A stretch of DNA of 19,156 nt from Altererythrobacter sp. (GTDB taxonomy: Bacteria; Pseudomonadota; Alphaproteobacteria; Sphingomonadales; Sphingomonadaceae), in assembly GCA_023299945.1 (NCBI GenBank), contig JALZVZ010000107.1, positions 1-19,156 on the forward strand, in the 5' to 3' direction. How positions within the stretch are numbered: position 1 is the first letter of the stretch; the number at the start of each line of letters is the position of its first letter. Below the pieces are notes generated by a model that did not search any database, was not told the DNA's origin, and was given only the letters and a program-made list of their open reading frames with translations. The position numbers and the translations under genes were made by a program. Positions 1 to 7,822 of this stretch are shown piece after piece.

Positions 1-15
1 TGGTAATATCGGACG

Positions 16-918
16 TTACCCAGTCTTCCGCTGCCCCTTATCCTTATCATTTGTGCCCTTGATCATCTGGCGCATCATATCCCATTCTGCATCGCCTAGG
101 CCTTGTAAGACGGGATAAAATGTGCCGCCATTCGCCTGATAGCCTGCGCCATCGATTGCGATCGTCTGCCCGTTCACATATTCTGCGCCTTGGCCAAGCA
201 GGAACACGGCGAGATTGGCCAGTTCGTGCATTTCGCCCGCGCGACCCATTGGGTTCATGTCATTCTTGGTGTTGTCGCCTCCGCCTCCGGGGGAAAGCCG
301 CGCGCTCATCCCGTCGGTTGGAAACAGGCCCGGCGCAATCGCGTTAAAACGCAGGCCATAACGGCCCCATTCCGTTGCCAAGCTTTGCGTCATCGCATTG
401 ATCGCGGTTTTCGACATGGCGGAGGGCACAACAAAGGCGCTGCCCGACCATACCCATGTGGTTAGAATGGAGAGGAAGCTGGCAGTTTTCTTCTCCGCAA
501 TCAGGCGTTTGCCAATATCCAATGTGACGTAAAACGTCCCGCGCATCACAATGTCTGCAATCGCGTTAAAGCCGTTTACGGAAAGGTCTTCTGTGCGGCT
601 GATGAAATTGCCCGCCGCATTATTGACTACGCCGGTGAGTGCGCCGCCATCGGCCCAGATTGCGTCAACCATTGCGTGGATCGCATCAGCATCGCGGATG
701 TCGCAGGCATGGGCAACCACTTTGCCGCCATGCTTGCCCGTCAATTCAGCTGCGCATTCATCCAATTTGTTCTGGCGCCGCCCGCAAATATAAACGGTCG
801 CGCCCAGCTTTAAAAACCCTTCTGCCATTTCGCGGCCCAATCCTGTGCCGCCGCCTGTGACCAGAATGCGCTCACCCTTCATCAGTCCCTCGCGGAACAT
901 CAGTTTAGATACGTCCAT
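16..918 (-). CDS. SDR oxidoreductase, 2,4-dienoyl-CoA reductase-like
   Basis: Short-chain dehydrogenase of 300 residues, probably reducing an unsaturated or oxo acyl-CoA with NAD(P)H in the cytosol. The cofactor motif TGGGTGLG lies at residues 21-28, NNAAGNF at 99-105, and a Ser166-x3-Lys170 pair stands where classical SDRs have Tyr-x3-Lys. That Ser/Lys arrangement, the NNAAGNF stretch and the FVVPSA segment at 162-167 are features of the 2,4-dienoyl-CoA reductase branch. The frame is open further upstream to 1137, but that part overlaps the acyl-CoA dehydrogenase gene. The ATG at 918 has AAGGA 8 bases before it, and the protein then begins just ahead of the Rossmann fold, so 918 is chosen. 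It is the last gene of the long minus-strand operon visible here, 37 bases after its neighbour. Residue 155 is Trp, near where the family's catalytic Tyr is expected. The SDR call is firm; the exact substrate is not. Confidence 0.88.
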   Translation of the reverse strand: MDVSKLMFREGLMKGERILVTGGGTGLGREMAEGFLKLGATVYICGRRQNKLDECAAELTGKHGGKVVAHACDIRDADAIHAMVDAIWADGGALTGVVNNAAGNFISRTEDLSVNGFNAIADIVMRGTFYVTLDIGKRLIAEKKTASFLSILTTWVWSGSAFVVPSAMSKTAINAMTQSLATEWGRYGLRFNAIAPGLFPTDGMSARLSPGGGGDNTKNDMNPMGRAGEMHELANLAVFLLGQGAEYVNGQTIAIDGAGYQANGGTFYPVLQGLGDAEWDMMRQMIKGTNDKDKGQRKTG

Positions 919-955
919 GGCAATTGTCCTTAAATCGGGGGAGGGGCGCTTTTGA

Positions 956-2164
956 TCAGAGCCCCAAGACAGTCTTTGCGATAATGTTCTTTTGCACTTC
1001 GTCGGAACCGCCGAAAATGGTCGAGGCGCGATTGTTGAGATAGGTCGCCATCGCCGTTTGAGCTGCTTCGCTGCCGACAGGTTCGGGCGCTTCATTGCCG
1101 TAAAGCGGCCGGTCCAAAGGCAATTGCAACGCATCATGTCCGAGCAATTCTAAGCGTAATGCATCGACCTGTTGGCCAATGTTAGAGCTGAGCATTTTGA
1201 CGAGGGATGTTTGCGGGCCCGGTTGGCGGCCCTTGGCCAGATCAGCCAAAATCCGCAGCTCGGTGACTTCCAAGGCTTCGGCATCCAACTTTACTTGGGA
1301 CAAGCGGTCGCGGAACCGTGTGTCATGCGCCATTGCCCCATTCACACCGGAAGGCTGTGCATCGGCGATTGCTGACAATGTCGCGATATTCTCGAGAAGG
1401 CGCGGGGCAAAGCACGAGCCGCCGCGCTCATTTTCCAGCAGGAATTTTGCGATGGTCCAGCCTTGGCCTTCTTCGCCAATGCGGTTCTCAATCGGTGTTT
1501 GCGCATCGGTGAAGAACACTTGATTGACCTCATGATCGCCCGACATCGACATGATCGGGGTCACTTCAATGCCGGGCTGATCCATCGGCAGCAGCAGGAA
1601 GGTAATGCCAGCCTGTTTCTTCACCTCGGTATTGGTGCGCACAAGGGCAAAAATCCAATCGGCATGGTGCGCATGCGTTGTCCAAATCTTGGACCCGTTG
1701 ACGATATATTTGCCGTCTTCCACCCGCGCCGATGTTTTAAGCGAGGCGAGGTCTGATCCACTGCCCGGCTCTGAATAGCCTTGGCACCAGTAGTTTTCGC
1801 CTGATAGGATTTTCGGCAGAAACCGTGCCTTTTGTTCCGGCGTTCCAAACGCGCAGATGACAGGCCCAACAAGGCGCAGGCCGAGGATCGAAATTCCAGG
1901 AGCACCCGCCAGCGCGCATTCCTTTTCGAAGATAAATTTCTGTGTTGGGCTCCAGCCTGTGCCGCCATCTTCTTCGGGCCAATGGGGCGCAACCCAGCCT
2001 TGCTCATTTAAGACGCGGTGCCATTCCATGCCAATATCAGGCTCGACAAAGACGCCGGGTGTTTTGCGCGCACCGCTGCGCAAATGCTCTGGCAATTTGT
2101 TGGCTAAAAAGCTGCGCACTTCCTCGCGGAAAGCAAGGTCCTCTGGGGAGAAGTCCATATCCAT
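956..2164 (-). CDS. Acyl-CoA dehydrogenase, large/catalytic-subunit type
   Basis: FAD-dependent acyl-CoA dehydrogenase of 402 residues that introduces an alpha,beta double bond into a CoA thioester. The FAD/substrate motif GYSEPGSGSDLA is at 129-140, with KIWTTHAHHADW at 159-170. The C-terminal segment around residues 385-397 reads IFGGSDEVQKNII: the position that holds the catalytic Glu of medium-chain enzymes is Gly. A Glu at 246 in the sequence LLENERGG sits where isovaleryl-CoA dehydrogenase and the catalytic subunits of actinobacterial steroid FadE heterotetramers carry their base. This points to the catalytic half of a two-gene complex, with the small-subunit-like protein at 5352-6440 as the natural partner. 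It begins 4 bases after the ThuA-like gene, with GGAG upstream of the ATG. Family assignment is certain; heteromer formation is inferred. Confidence 0.95.
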   Translation of the reverse strand: MDMDFSPEDLAFREEVRSFLANKLPEHLRSGARKTPGVFVEPDIGMEWHRVLNEQGWVAPHWPEEDGGTGWSPTQKFIFEKECALAGAPGISILGLRLVGPVICAFGTPEQKARFLPKILSGENYWCQGYSEPGSGSDLASLKTSARVEDGKYIVNGSKIWTTHAHHADWIFALVRTNTEVKKQAGITFLLLPMDQPGIEVTPIMSMSGDHEVNQVFFTDAQTPIENRIGEEGQGWTIAKFLLENERGGSCFAPRLLENIATLSAIADAQPSGVNGAMAHDTRFRDRLSQVKLDAEALEVTELRILADLAKGRQPGPQTSLVKMLSSNIGQQVDALRLELLGHDALQLPLDRPLYGNEAPEPVGSEAAQTAMATYLNNRASTIFGGSDEVQKNIIAKTVLGL

Positions 2165-2168
2165 CGTC

Positions 2169-2936
2169 TTATTCTCCGTCCTGCGTTTCGTCTCTCATGG
2201 CCCAATTAATCGAGCGTCTCAGCATGTCGTAATAGACATCGTAATTCCACGCGCACATTTCCTTATGCGGGTAAAAGTCTTGCATGCCGGGCAAATCATA
2301 ATGGCCGCGGCAATGGCCCAGCGCGTTATAGACGATCCGGCCCTTACCAATGTCGCGGGTGTAAAGAATGGGCACGGTGGTTGTGTCCCATTTGTCCTTC
2401 ACAAAGCCGGTGGCCTCACCTTCAAAAGTGGTTTGCATCAGTGTATCAATCGGCGCGGTGACGTCCGCCAAATACAGTTCATCAACGATATCAAAATCCT
2501 CGATACCTTTGGTCAATTCATGGGTTTTGTTGACCACCTCAACCGGAAATTCACCGATGGGCGGGTGGGCTTTAAACTGCGTGCCGAGCATTTCCATCAT
2601 ATCGGGCCGGTCATTTGGCGTATCGACTAGGCCTTCTTCGGTGAAGACGAGGATCGAATTGGTCCCGTGAAGCGCCAGCCATTTGCCGCCGTTTTCAACG
2701 AACGTTTTGAGCTGTTTGGTTTGTTCAGGCGTAGGCATCAGATCGCATGTGTATGTGACAAGGAACTGGCAGCTATCGAGCCGCTCCAGCCCCGAATAAT
2801 CTGCCGCCACTGTTGTACGAATATGCGGGTGCTCCATCAGCAATTTGAGCACCTCAAGCCGCGCATAATCAATATCGTGATATTTGCCCGCGGCGACGAA
2901 ATGCGCGTCAATGCGTGTGGCTGGTTGGTTGCCCAT
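2169..2936 (-). CDS. ThuA-like domain protein (first of two)
   Basis: Protein of 255 residues with the class I glutamine-amidotransferase-like fold of the ThuA family, first known from trehalose utilisation and without a settled reaction in most settings. Visible landmarks are GGKWLALHG with His90, the motif DELYLADV from residue 152, and KGRIVYNALGH ending at His208, all present in order in ThuA-like domains. No signal peptide is seen, so it should be cytosolic. The ATG at 2936 has AGGAG 7 bases upstream. It lies between an SDR and an acyl-CoA dehydrogenase with gaps of only 16 and 4 bases, so it is cotranscribed with the catabolic genes. A second ThuA-like gene is encoded at 8200-8976 in the same operon; the two share DELYLA but are otherwise well diverged. 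Its role in this pathway is unknown. Confidence 0.85.
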   Translation of the reverse strand: MGNQPATRIDAHFVAAGKYHDIDYARLEVLKLLMEHPHIRTTVAADYSGLERLDSCQFLVTYTCDLMPTPEQTKQLKTFVENGGKWLALHGTNSILVFTEEGLVDTPNDRPDMMEMLGTQFKAHPPIGEFPVEVVNKTHELTKGIEDFDIVDELYLADVTAPIDTLMQTTFEGEATGFVKDKWDTTTVPILYTRDIGKGRIVYNALGHCRGHYDLPGMQDFYPHKEMCAWNYDVYYDMLRRSINWAMRDETQDGE

Positions 2937-2952
2937 GTGTAGCTCCTAAACT

Positions 2953-3738
2953 TTAACTTCTAATGCTGCCGCCGCCATCGACGGTAAAGTCGCAGCCGGT
3001 GGTAAAGCTGGCGTCATCGCTGGCGAGGAAAATGCAGGCCTTGGCCACTTCTTCCGGTTCGCCAATGCGGTTCATTGGGTGGGTTGCGGCAAAGTCGCGC
3101 TCAATATTTTCCGGCTCATCCGCGCCTGAGAATTTGTAGCGTTCATACATGGGCGTGCGGATTGCGCCGGGATGCACCATGTTGGCACGGATCGGAACGC
3201 CGCGCTCTGCACAGTCCAATGCGATGCTGCGGGTAAGCCCTTGAAGGCCAGCTTTTGATGCTGAATATGCCGCGACAAATGCCGCTGCACGGATCGCAAT
3301 CATGGAGCCGATATTGACGATAGCGCCCGCCTCGCCTGATGCTTCGATTGCAGGGATCGCCGCGCGGCAACCGTGAAAAGGTCCGACCAGATTGATGTCG
3401 ATGGTTCGCTGCCAACTGTCGAGATCCACATCCACGACATTGCCGGGTTCGGATATGCCAGCAATGTTGAACAATGTGGTCAGCTTGCCGAATTTGCCCT
3501 GCGCTTCTTTGACCGCATCATGCCATTGGTCGAGATTGCGCACATCGAGCTCAAACGCCGCGGCATTATCGCCCAGCTCATCTGCCAGAGCTTGAGCCTT
3601 ATCGATTTGCACATCGCAGAGAAGGGCTTGCCCGCCCTCAGCCACGAACATGCGCGCAACGGTTGAGCCAATGCCCTCTGCGCCGCCTGTTACTAGCGCT
3701 ACTTTTCCTGTCATGCGCCCATTTGAATTCGTGGCCAT
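2953..3738 (-). CDS. SDR family NAD(P)-dependent dehydrogenase
   Basis: Classical short-chain dehydrogenase of 261 residues. The cofactor motif TGGAEGIG is at 17-24, NIAG at 91-94, the catalytic Ser145 is in NIGSM, and Tyr158-x3-Lys162 is in AYSASK. Asp42, after the second beta strand, suggests preference for NAD over NADP. The C-terminus ends with the usual TGCDFTVDGGGS segment. Such enzymes interconvert a secondary alcohol and a ketone; here a hydroxyacyl-CoA or hydroxysteroid is plausible from the neighbours. An AAGGAG lies 9 bases before the ATG. The gene sits 15 bases after the thiolase gene and 16 before the ThuA-like gene, inside the operon. The fold is certain, the substrate unknown. 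Confidence 0.93.
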   Translation of the reverse strand: MATNSNGRMTGKVALVTGGAEGIGSTVARMFVAEGGQALLCDVQIDKAQALADELGDNAAAFELDVRNLDQWHDAVKEAQGKFGKLTTLFNIAGISEPGNVVDVDLDSWQRTIDINLVGPFHGCRAAIPAIEASGEAGAIVNIGSMIAIRAAAFVAAYSASKAGLQGLTRSIALDCAERGVPIRANMVHPGAIRTPMYERYKFSGADEPENIERDFAATHPMNRIGEPEEVAKACIFLASDDASFTTGCDFTVDGGGSIRS

Positions 3739-3753
3739 AATGCGTGGCTCCTT

Positions 3754-4914
3754 TTAGCGCTCTAGAATGGCGACGGCGGACAATCCCGGCGCACCGTAAA
3801 CATGGCTGTATGCGGTTTTTGGCCCAGTACCATCTTTGCCCGGCACTTGGCGTTCCCCGCCGCGTCCGCGCAATTGTTCCACGTTTTCGTAAACTTGCCG
3901 CAGGCCCGATGCGCCAATGGGCTCACCGCAGGCAAGGCACCCACCATCGGTATTGACGGGCAGTTTTCCGGTTAGATCGCTCATGCCTTCCAGCAGCCAT
4001 TTTTCCTGATCGCCATCTGCGCAAAAGCCGTTTTCGGCCATATGCATAATCTCCGCGCCGCTTTCAGTGTCCTGAAGCTGTGCGACTTCGATATCCTCTG
4101 GTCCTATCCCTGCGCCTTCAAATGCGGCTTGGCTCGCAAGTACGGTAGGCTTGCCGCCATCCTTAATGCTGACACCGGCTTGGAACACTTCGAAACTGTC
4201 AGGTGGACGCGTTTTGACGGAGATTTGCGCAACTTTTACGCCGTGCGCGCCCAACTCTTTCATCTTCTTCTCAGAGGCTAGGATCAGTGCAACGCCGCCT
4301 TCTGCCGGTGAGCAGAACATATATTTCGTCAGCGGATCATTGATCATCGGCGCATTCATAATCGTCTCAAGATCAATCTCGCTGCGCCGCCAAGCATGGG
4401 GCGTTTTGGTGCCGTTCTTAAAAGCTTTCACAGAGACCCGGCCCAGCGTTTCGCGGCTGATCCCGTGCAGCTGCATGTATCGCTGAATTTTGAGTGCAAA
4501 AAACTGTGTCGTCAGCATCATGCCGGTTTGGCCGTACCATTCTGGCAGGCCGTAATCAGCAGGGCTGGCATTGAAAGATCCGCGCGGATGCTTGTCAAAA
4601 CCGGTCGCCAGCGCAAGGTCGTACATGCCGCTGGAAATCGCCATTTGCGCCGACGCCAGCGCGCTGCCGCCGGTGGCGCAACCATTGGCGACATTGGTAA
4701 ACGGCAGGCTGGTAAGCCCCAGCTCATTGACCATAATATCGGCATTGCCTGCGGCTGCTGATCCGCCATAAGCACAATCAATATCGGCCCAATCAAGGCC
4801 TGCATCTGCCAGCGCCTCGCGCACGGCATAAACGCCTTGCTCGCGGCCTGATCGTCCGTCTGTGCGCCCAAATGGGTGGATGCCTGCACCGATGATGTAA
4901 ACGTCTTCGCTCAT
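3754..4914 (-). CDS. Thiolase-fold protein, SCP2/Ltp2-like with degenerate active site
   Basis: Protein of 386 residues with a thiolase fold of the SCP2/lipid-transfer branch. Cys79 in NGCATGGSA corresponds to the nucleophilic cysteine. The other catalytic positions have changed: the usual HDxF segment reads LQDTES (Gln281 instead of His), and the usual GHPxGASG reads GEPIGASG (Glu331 instead of His). The family includes true thiolases and the Ltp2 aldolases that cleave beta-hydroxyacyl-CoA side chains of steroids in complex with a DUF35 protein. A DUF35 protein is encoded immediately upstream with a gap of only 3 bases, so an aldolase-type complex is the best reading. It could also be a thiolase with altered chemistry. 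The start at 4914 places MSEDVYIIGAG directly before the first beta strand. Confidence 0.9.
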   Translation of the reverse strand: MSEDVYIIGAGIHPFGRTDGRSGREQGVYAVREALADAGLDWADIDCAYGGSAAAGNADIMVNELGLTSLPFTNVANGCATGGSALASAQMAISSGMYDLALATGFDKHPRGSFNASPADYGLPEWYGQTGMMLTTQFFALKIQRYMQLHGISRETLGRVSVKAFKNGTKTPHAWRRSEIDLETIMNAPMINDPLTKYMFCSPAEGGVALILASEKKMKELGAHGVKVAQISVKTRPPDSFEVFQAGVSIKDGGKPTVLASQAAFEGAGIGPEDIEVAQLQDTESGAEIMHMAENGFCADGDQEKWLLEGMSDLTGKLPVNTDGGCLACGEPIGASGLRQVYENVEQLRGRGGERQVPGKDGTGPKTAYSHVYGAPGLSAVAILER

Positions 4915-4917
4915 GGC

Positions 4918-5340
4918 TTATGCGCCTTTTGTTGGAGTTGGCCGATAGGCGAAAGTGGTTTTGTGCTGATTGAACGGCACGATGCAAAATTCCATTTCCA
5001 TGCCGAGCGTCAGGTCTTCAAGTTTCGCATCCACGATCACGCTTTCTACGATCACTTCGCCAGGCAATTCGATATATCCAAGCAGAAATGGCTCAAAATC
5101 TGGTGGGCCTTCGCCCTCGCCATTGCCGAGCCCTTCGTAAGGCTCTTTCGGCAGAAACCCTTGACTGGTCCAAGACCACAATGTGCCTGTACGAGAGAGT
5201 TTGTAAGGCTCTACATCCTTGGCGGCCTCGCCTTGGGGCATGGGAAATACGACTTCGCCCGATGGCAGGCGGCCGCCCATCAAATGCGGCTGCGCTTCAT
5301 CGCTCCACAGGTCCGGATCAATTGGTGCTAATGCTGGCAT
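4918..5340 (-). CDS. DUF35 OB-fold protein without zinc-ribbon cysteines
   Basis: Protein of 140 residues resembling DUF35 (Zn-ribbon plus OB-fold) acyl-CoA-associated proteins, which bind thiolases, aldolases or hydratases and hold the CoA substrate. The OB-fold part runs from about residue 48 (SRTGTLWSWT) to 131 (TTFAYRP), with LPGEVIVESVIVD in the middle. The N-terminal half has the spacing of a zinc ribbon, but the four expected cysteines are absent; the only Cys is at 119. An upstream TTG at 5355 is possible, but the ATG at 5340 is preferred because a near-perfect AAGGAGG lies 6 bases before it. It sits 11 bases after one acyl-CoA dehydrogenase gene and 3 before the thiolase-fold gene, the classic arrangement of a Ltp2/DUF35 pair. 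The call is good; the partner is inferred. Confidence 0.85.
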   Translation of the reverse strand: MPALAPIDPDLWSDEAQPHLMGGRLPSGEVVFPMPQGEAAKDVEPYKLSRTGTLWSWTSQGFLPKEPYEGLGNGEGEGPPDFEPFLLGYIELPGEVIVESVIVDAKLEDLTLGMEMEFCIVPFNQHKTTFAYRPTPTKGA

Positions 5341-5344
5341 GTTC

Positions 5345-5351
5345 GCCTCCT
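5345..5351 (-). promoter_or_regulatory. Strong ribosome binding site that fixes the DUF35 start
   Basis: On the minus strand this reads AAGGAGG, 6 bases before the ATG at 5340. It lies just outside the stop codon of the upstream acyl-CoA dehydrogenase. Its quality and spacing favour the ATG at 5340 over the TTG at 5355. Confidence 0.75.
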
Positions 5352-6440
5352 TCAAGCGGCTGCAGAGATTGGGGCGGCGTAATCGGCCAAATTCGTGTCG
5401 ACATCGCCAAACAGACTGGCGAGCACCAAAACGCGCTTCATTGCATGTCCAATCGCAAGTTCGTCTGTGATGCCCATTCCTCCGTGCATTTGCACCGCCT
5501 CGCGTGCCACATGATCGACTTGCTGCGTGACATAAGCCTTCGCGCCTGCCGCTGTTACTTGGGCATTCTTGGGGTCATCGCTGGCAGCAAGCGCCGTGCG
5601 ATACACCATGGAGCGCGATTGCTCGATGCGGCCATAGCAATCAACCAAGCGGTGCTGGAGCGCTTGGAAACTGCCGATGGGCACGCCAAATTGCTCGCGC
5701 TCTTTCACATAAGCAATCGTGTCATCAAGCAGGCGCTGGCCAAGTCCGAGCAGTTCAGCGGCAATTAGCAGGCGCATATCAGCGGTGATGTGCGCCAGCG
5801 CTTTGCCGGAAATATCCAACCGGTCTGCATCTGTGACGGCGACATTCAACAAGCGGACTTCGCCAGAAATTGATCCATCAGCGAGACGGTATTGGCGTAT
5901 GTCCATCCCGTCGCGGCCAGCTGGGATGAGAAAGTAGGCGGCCTCATCACCGTCCAAAGCGGTTACGATGAAGTGGTCTGCCAAAGCCGCGCCCAGAACG
6001 AAGGTTTTCTCGCCATTGATCGCGCCGCCGGACAGCTTGGTTCCCGCTGGCGTCCAACTGTAGCGCTGATTGCGCTCTGCCCACGCAACGGCGACAACAG
6101 TTTCGCCAGACAGCACATTTTCTAGCGCTTCATTCGCGCCCGCAGCCGCCAATAGCCGCGCTGGTAAAATGCCATTTTCCAGCCAAGGATCGGGCGCATT
6201 GCCCTTGCCCAAGGCCTCTCCCACCAATGCCAAATCCAAAGGCGAACCGCCCATGCCGCCTGCATCCTCGGGCGCGCCCAAGGCAATCAGGCCAAGTTCC
6301 GCCAATTCAGACCAGCGCGCTGGATCATAACCCTTTTCATGGCGCCGCAAATTGTGCCGCGCATCAACATCAATCGGCGCTGCAAAACGCTCCACTGTGC
6401 TGGTGAACAGCTCTTGCTCTTCAGACAGATCGAAATTCAT
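5352..6440 (-). CDS. Acyl-CoA dehydrogenase, small/non-catalytic-subunit type
   Basis: Acyl-CoA dehydrogenase-like protein of 362 residues. The C-terminal helical domain shows YVKEREQFGVPIGSFQALQH at 244-263 and QMHGGMGITDELAIGHAMKR at 317-336, which are FAD- and dimer-contact segments of the family. The central region is eroded compared with the large-subunit gene: no GYSEPGSGSD motif is present, only AWAERN at 119-124. No Glu is seen at either known catalytic position (Arg223 region and the C-terminus, which ends LFGDVDTNLA). This is the pattern of the partner subunit in heterotetrameric steroid side-chain dehydrogenases. The ATG overlaps the P450 stop as ATGA, implying translational coupling. 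The partner is probably the product of 956-2164. The ACAD fold is certain; the non-catalytic role is inferred. Confidence 0.92.
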   Translation of the reverse strand: MNFDLSEEQELFTSTVERFAAPIDVDARHNLRRHEKGYDPARWSELAELGLIALGAPEDAGGMGGSPLDLALVGEALGKGNAPDPWLENGILPARLLAAAGANEALENVLSGETVVAVAWAERNQRYSWTPAGTKLSGGAINGEKTFVLGAALADHFIVTALDGDEAAYFLIPAGRDGMDIRQYRLADGSISGEVRLLNVAVTDADRLDISGKALAHITADMRLLIAAELLGLGQRLLDDTIAYVKEREQFGVPIGSFQALQHRLVDCYGRIEQSRSMVYRTALAASDDPKNAQVTAAGAKAYVTQQVDHVAREAVQMHGGMGITDELAIGHAMKRVLVLASLFGDVDTNLADYAAPISAAA

Positions 6441-7678
6441 GAAGCGACCTTAAATGTGACGGGAAGTTTGGTAACGCCGCGCAGCAGAATGTTGGGAAGC
6501 ACGGTGATTGCGTCCTCATCTGACAGCGCGAAATCATCGAGCCGATCCAAAAGCTCATCAAATGCCACTAGGATTTCCTTGCGGCTAAGCATATTGCCGA
6601 CGCACATATGCGGTCCCTTGCCAAAGGCGATGTGCGCCCGTGCATTCTTGCGATCGATGATAAATGCATCGGGGTCTTCAAATTTCTTCGGATCGCGATT
6701 GGCGGCGGCATAGCGCAATTGCAGCGTCGCACCCTTGGGAATTTTCATCCCGCCAAATTCGGTATCCTGCGTCACCAAACGCCACATGCCCGCACTCGGA
6801 GTTTCATAGCGCAGGCTTTCCTCAACCATATTGCCGAGCAGTTTTGGATCGCGCCCGCCCGCAGCCGCTTTTGCCTTGGCCATTTGATCGGGGTTACGGA
6901 TCAATTGCAGCATGCACCCGGCGAGCGTCGATGTGGTCGTTTCATTTCCGGCAACCATAAACTGCTGCATGATCGAACTGATTTCTTGATCGGTCAGCGG
7001 TGTCTCACCTTCAACCCGCGCCTCGACCAAATCGGTGAGCAAATCATCGCCGCCATTGGCGCGGCGGTCATCAATCTGGCCACGGATAAATTTTTGATAG
7101 CTGACGAAAGAGCGTGCGCATTCGACCTTGCGGTCTTGATCAACCAGCTGGCTGAACCGGTCAACGGCGGCATCTGACCAGCTCTTTACCCGGTCGATTC
7201 CGTCTTCGATTCCAATTTGCTGCGAAATCATGGCAACAGGCAGGGGAATGGCGAAATCTTCGACAAAATCGCCGCCGCCGGTTTTCGCCATAGCTTCGAT
7301 TAGGTTGATCGCTTTTTTGCGCATGTCTTCTTCGATGGCATTCACACGCGGCGCGGAAAAGGCGAGGTTCACCAGCTTGCGATTGCGCGTGTGGATAGGC
7401 GCATCAGCGGTTAGCAACGTGGCCACATCTTCCCAGCCTTCGGCCAGAATATCCTGGATTTCCTGTGAATCTTCATCGCGCATCAACGAGGCGAAATCAT
7501 TGGAGAACACATCTGTCATGCCCGTGGCCTCGCTACACAAGGCGTAGGAATAGACCACAAAAGTGTTCATCTCCGGCAGATGTTCAATTTCAATGCCTGC
7601 ATCATGGATCGCACGGTAGTGATCGAAGGGATCGATTAGCGTTTCTTGCGCAAACATATTGGTCTGAGGCTTATTCAT
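6437..7678 (-). CDS. Cytochrome P450
   Basis: Soluble bacterial-type P450 monooxygenase of 413 residues, without a membrane anchor. The I-helix motif AGNETT lies at 243-248, the K-helix E-x2-R at Glu287-Arg290, and the haem loop FGKGPHMCVGNML at 352-364 with Cys359 as the iron ligand. These P450s hydroxylate or epoxidise hydrophobic substrates using electrons from a ferredoxin and ferredoxin reductase, neither of which is encoded in this window. In degradation clusters such enzymes often begin attack on a steroid or terpenoid side chain. The ATG at 7678 has GGAG 7 bases upstream. The stop overlaps the next acyl-CoA dehydrogenase start as ATGA. The 144-base gap upstream is the largest inside the operon and may carry an internal promoter. 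The family is certain, the substrate unknown. Confidence 0.96.
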   Translation of the reverse strand: MNKPQTNMFAQETLIDPFDHYRAIHDAGIEIEHLPEMNTFVVYSYALCSEATGMTDVFSNDFASLMRDEDSQEIQDILAEGWEDVATLLTADAPIHTRNRKLVNLAFSAPRVNAIEEDMRKKAINLIEAMAKTGGGDFVEDFAIPLPVAMISQQIGIEDGIDRVKSWSDAAVDRFSQLVDQDRKVECARSFVSYQKFIRGQIDDRRANGGDDLLTDLVEARVEGETPLTDQEISSIMQQFMVAGNETTTSTLAGCMLQLIRNPDQMAKAKAAAGGRDPKLLGNMVEESLRYETPSAGMWRLVTQDTEFGGMKIPKGATLQLRYAAANRDPKKFEDPDAFIIDRKNARAHIAFGKGPHMCVGNMLSRKEILVAFDELLDRLDDFALSDEDAITVLPNILLRGVTKLPVTFKVAS

Positions 7679-7743
7679 TATTTGGCTCCGCCGATCAGGG
7701 TCGCTGAAATTATTAATCCAGCGTGGAGAATAGCCACAGGCAG

Positions 7744-7812
7744 GGCGAATGCGCGATGCGTGAAAGTGTTAGTTACGCGTGCAAACAGGCCTATCGAACT
7801 GGCGAATGCGCG
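7744..7812. repeat. Direct repeat of 12 bases upstream of the P450 gene
   Basis: GGCGAATGCGCG occurs at 7744-7755 and again at 7801-7812, both in the non-coding gap between the LEH-like gene and the P450 gene. The two copies start 57 bases apart. They could be paired regulator sites for an internal promoter, or chance. The rest of the 144-base gap shows no clear hairpin or convincing promoter boxes. Confidence 0.5.
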
Positions 7813-7822
7813 TTTGGCGGGC

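Noticed and set aside
919..1137. N-terminal extension of the SDR at 16-918
   Set aside because: It overlaps the acyl-CoA dehydrogenase gene, shows no family similarity, and the ATG at 918 has a ribosome binding site and correct position before the Rossmann fold.
1857..2630. Long plus-strand open frame of 257 codons
   Set aside because: It is antisense to the acyl-CoA dehydrogenase and ThuA-like genes, both with clear motifs; its translation resembles no family.
5341..5355. TTG start at 5355 for the DUF35 protein
   Set aside because: The AAGGAGG at 5345-5351 would lie inside the coding region; it serves the ATG at 5340.
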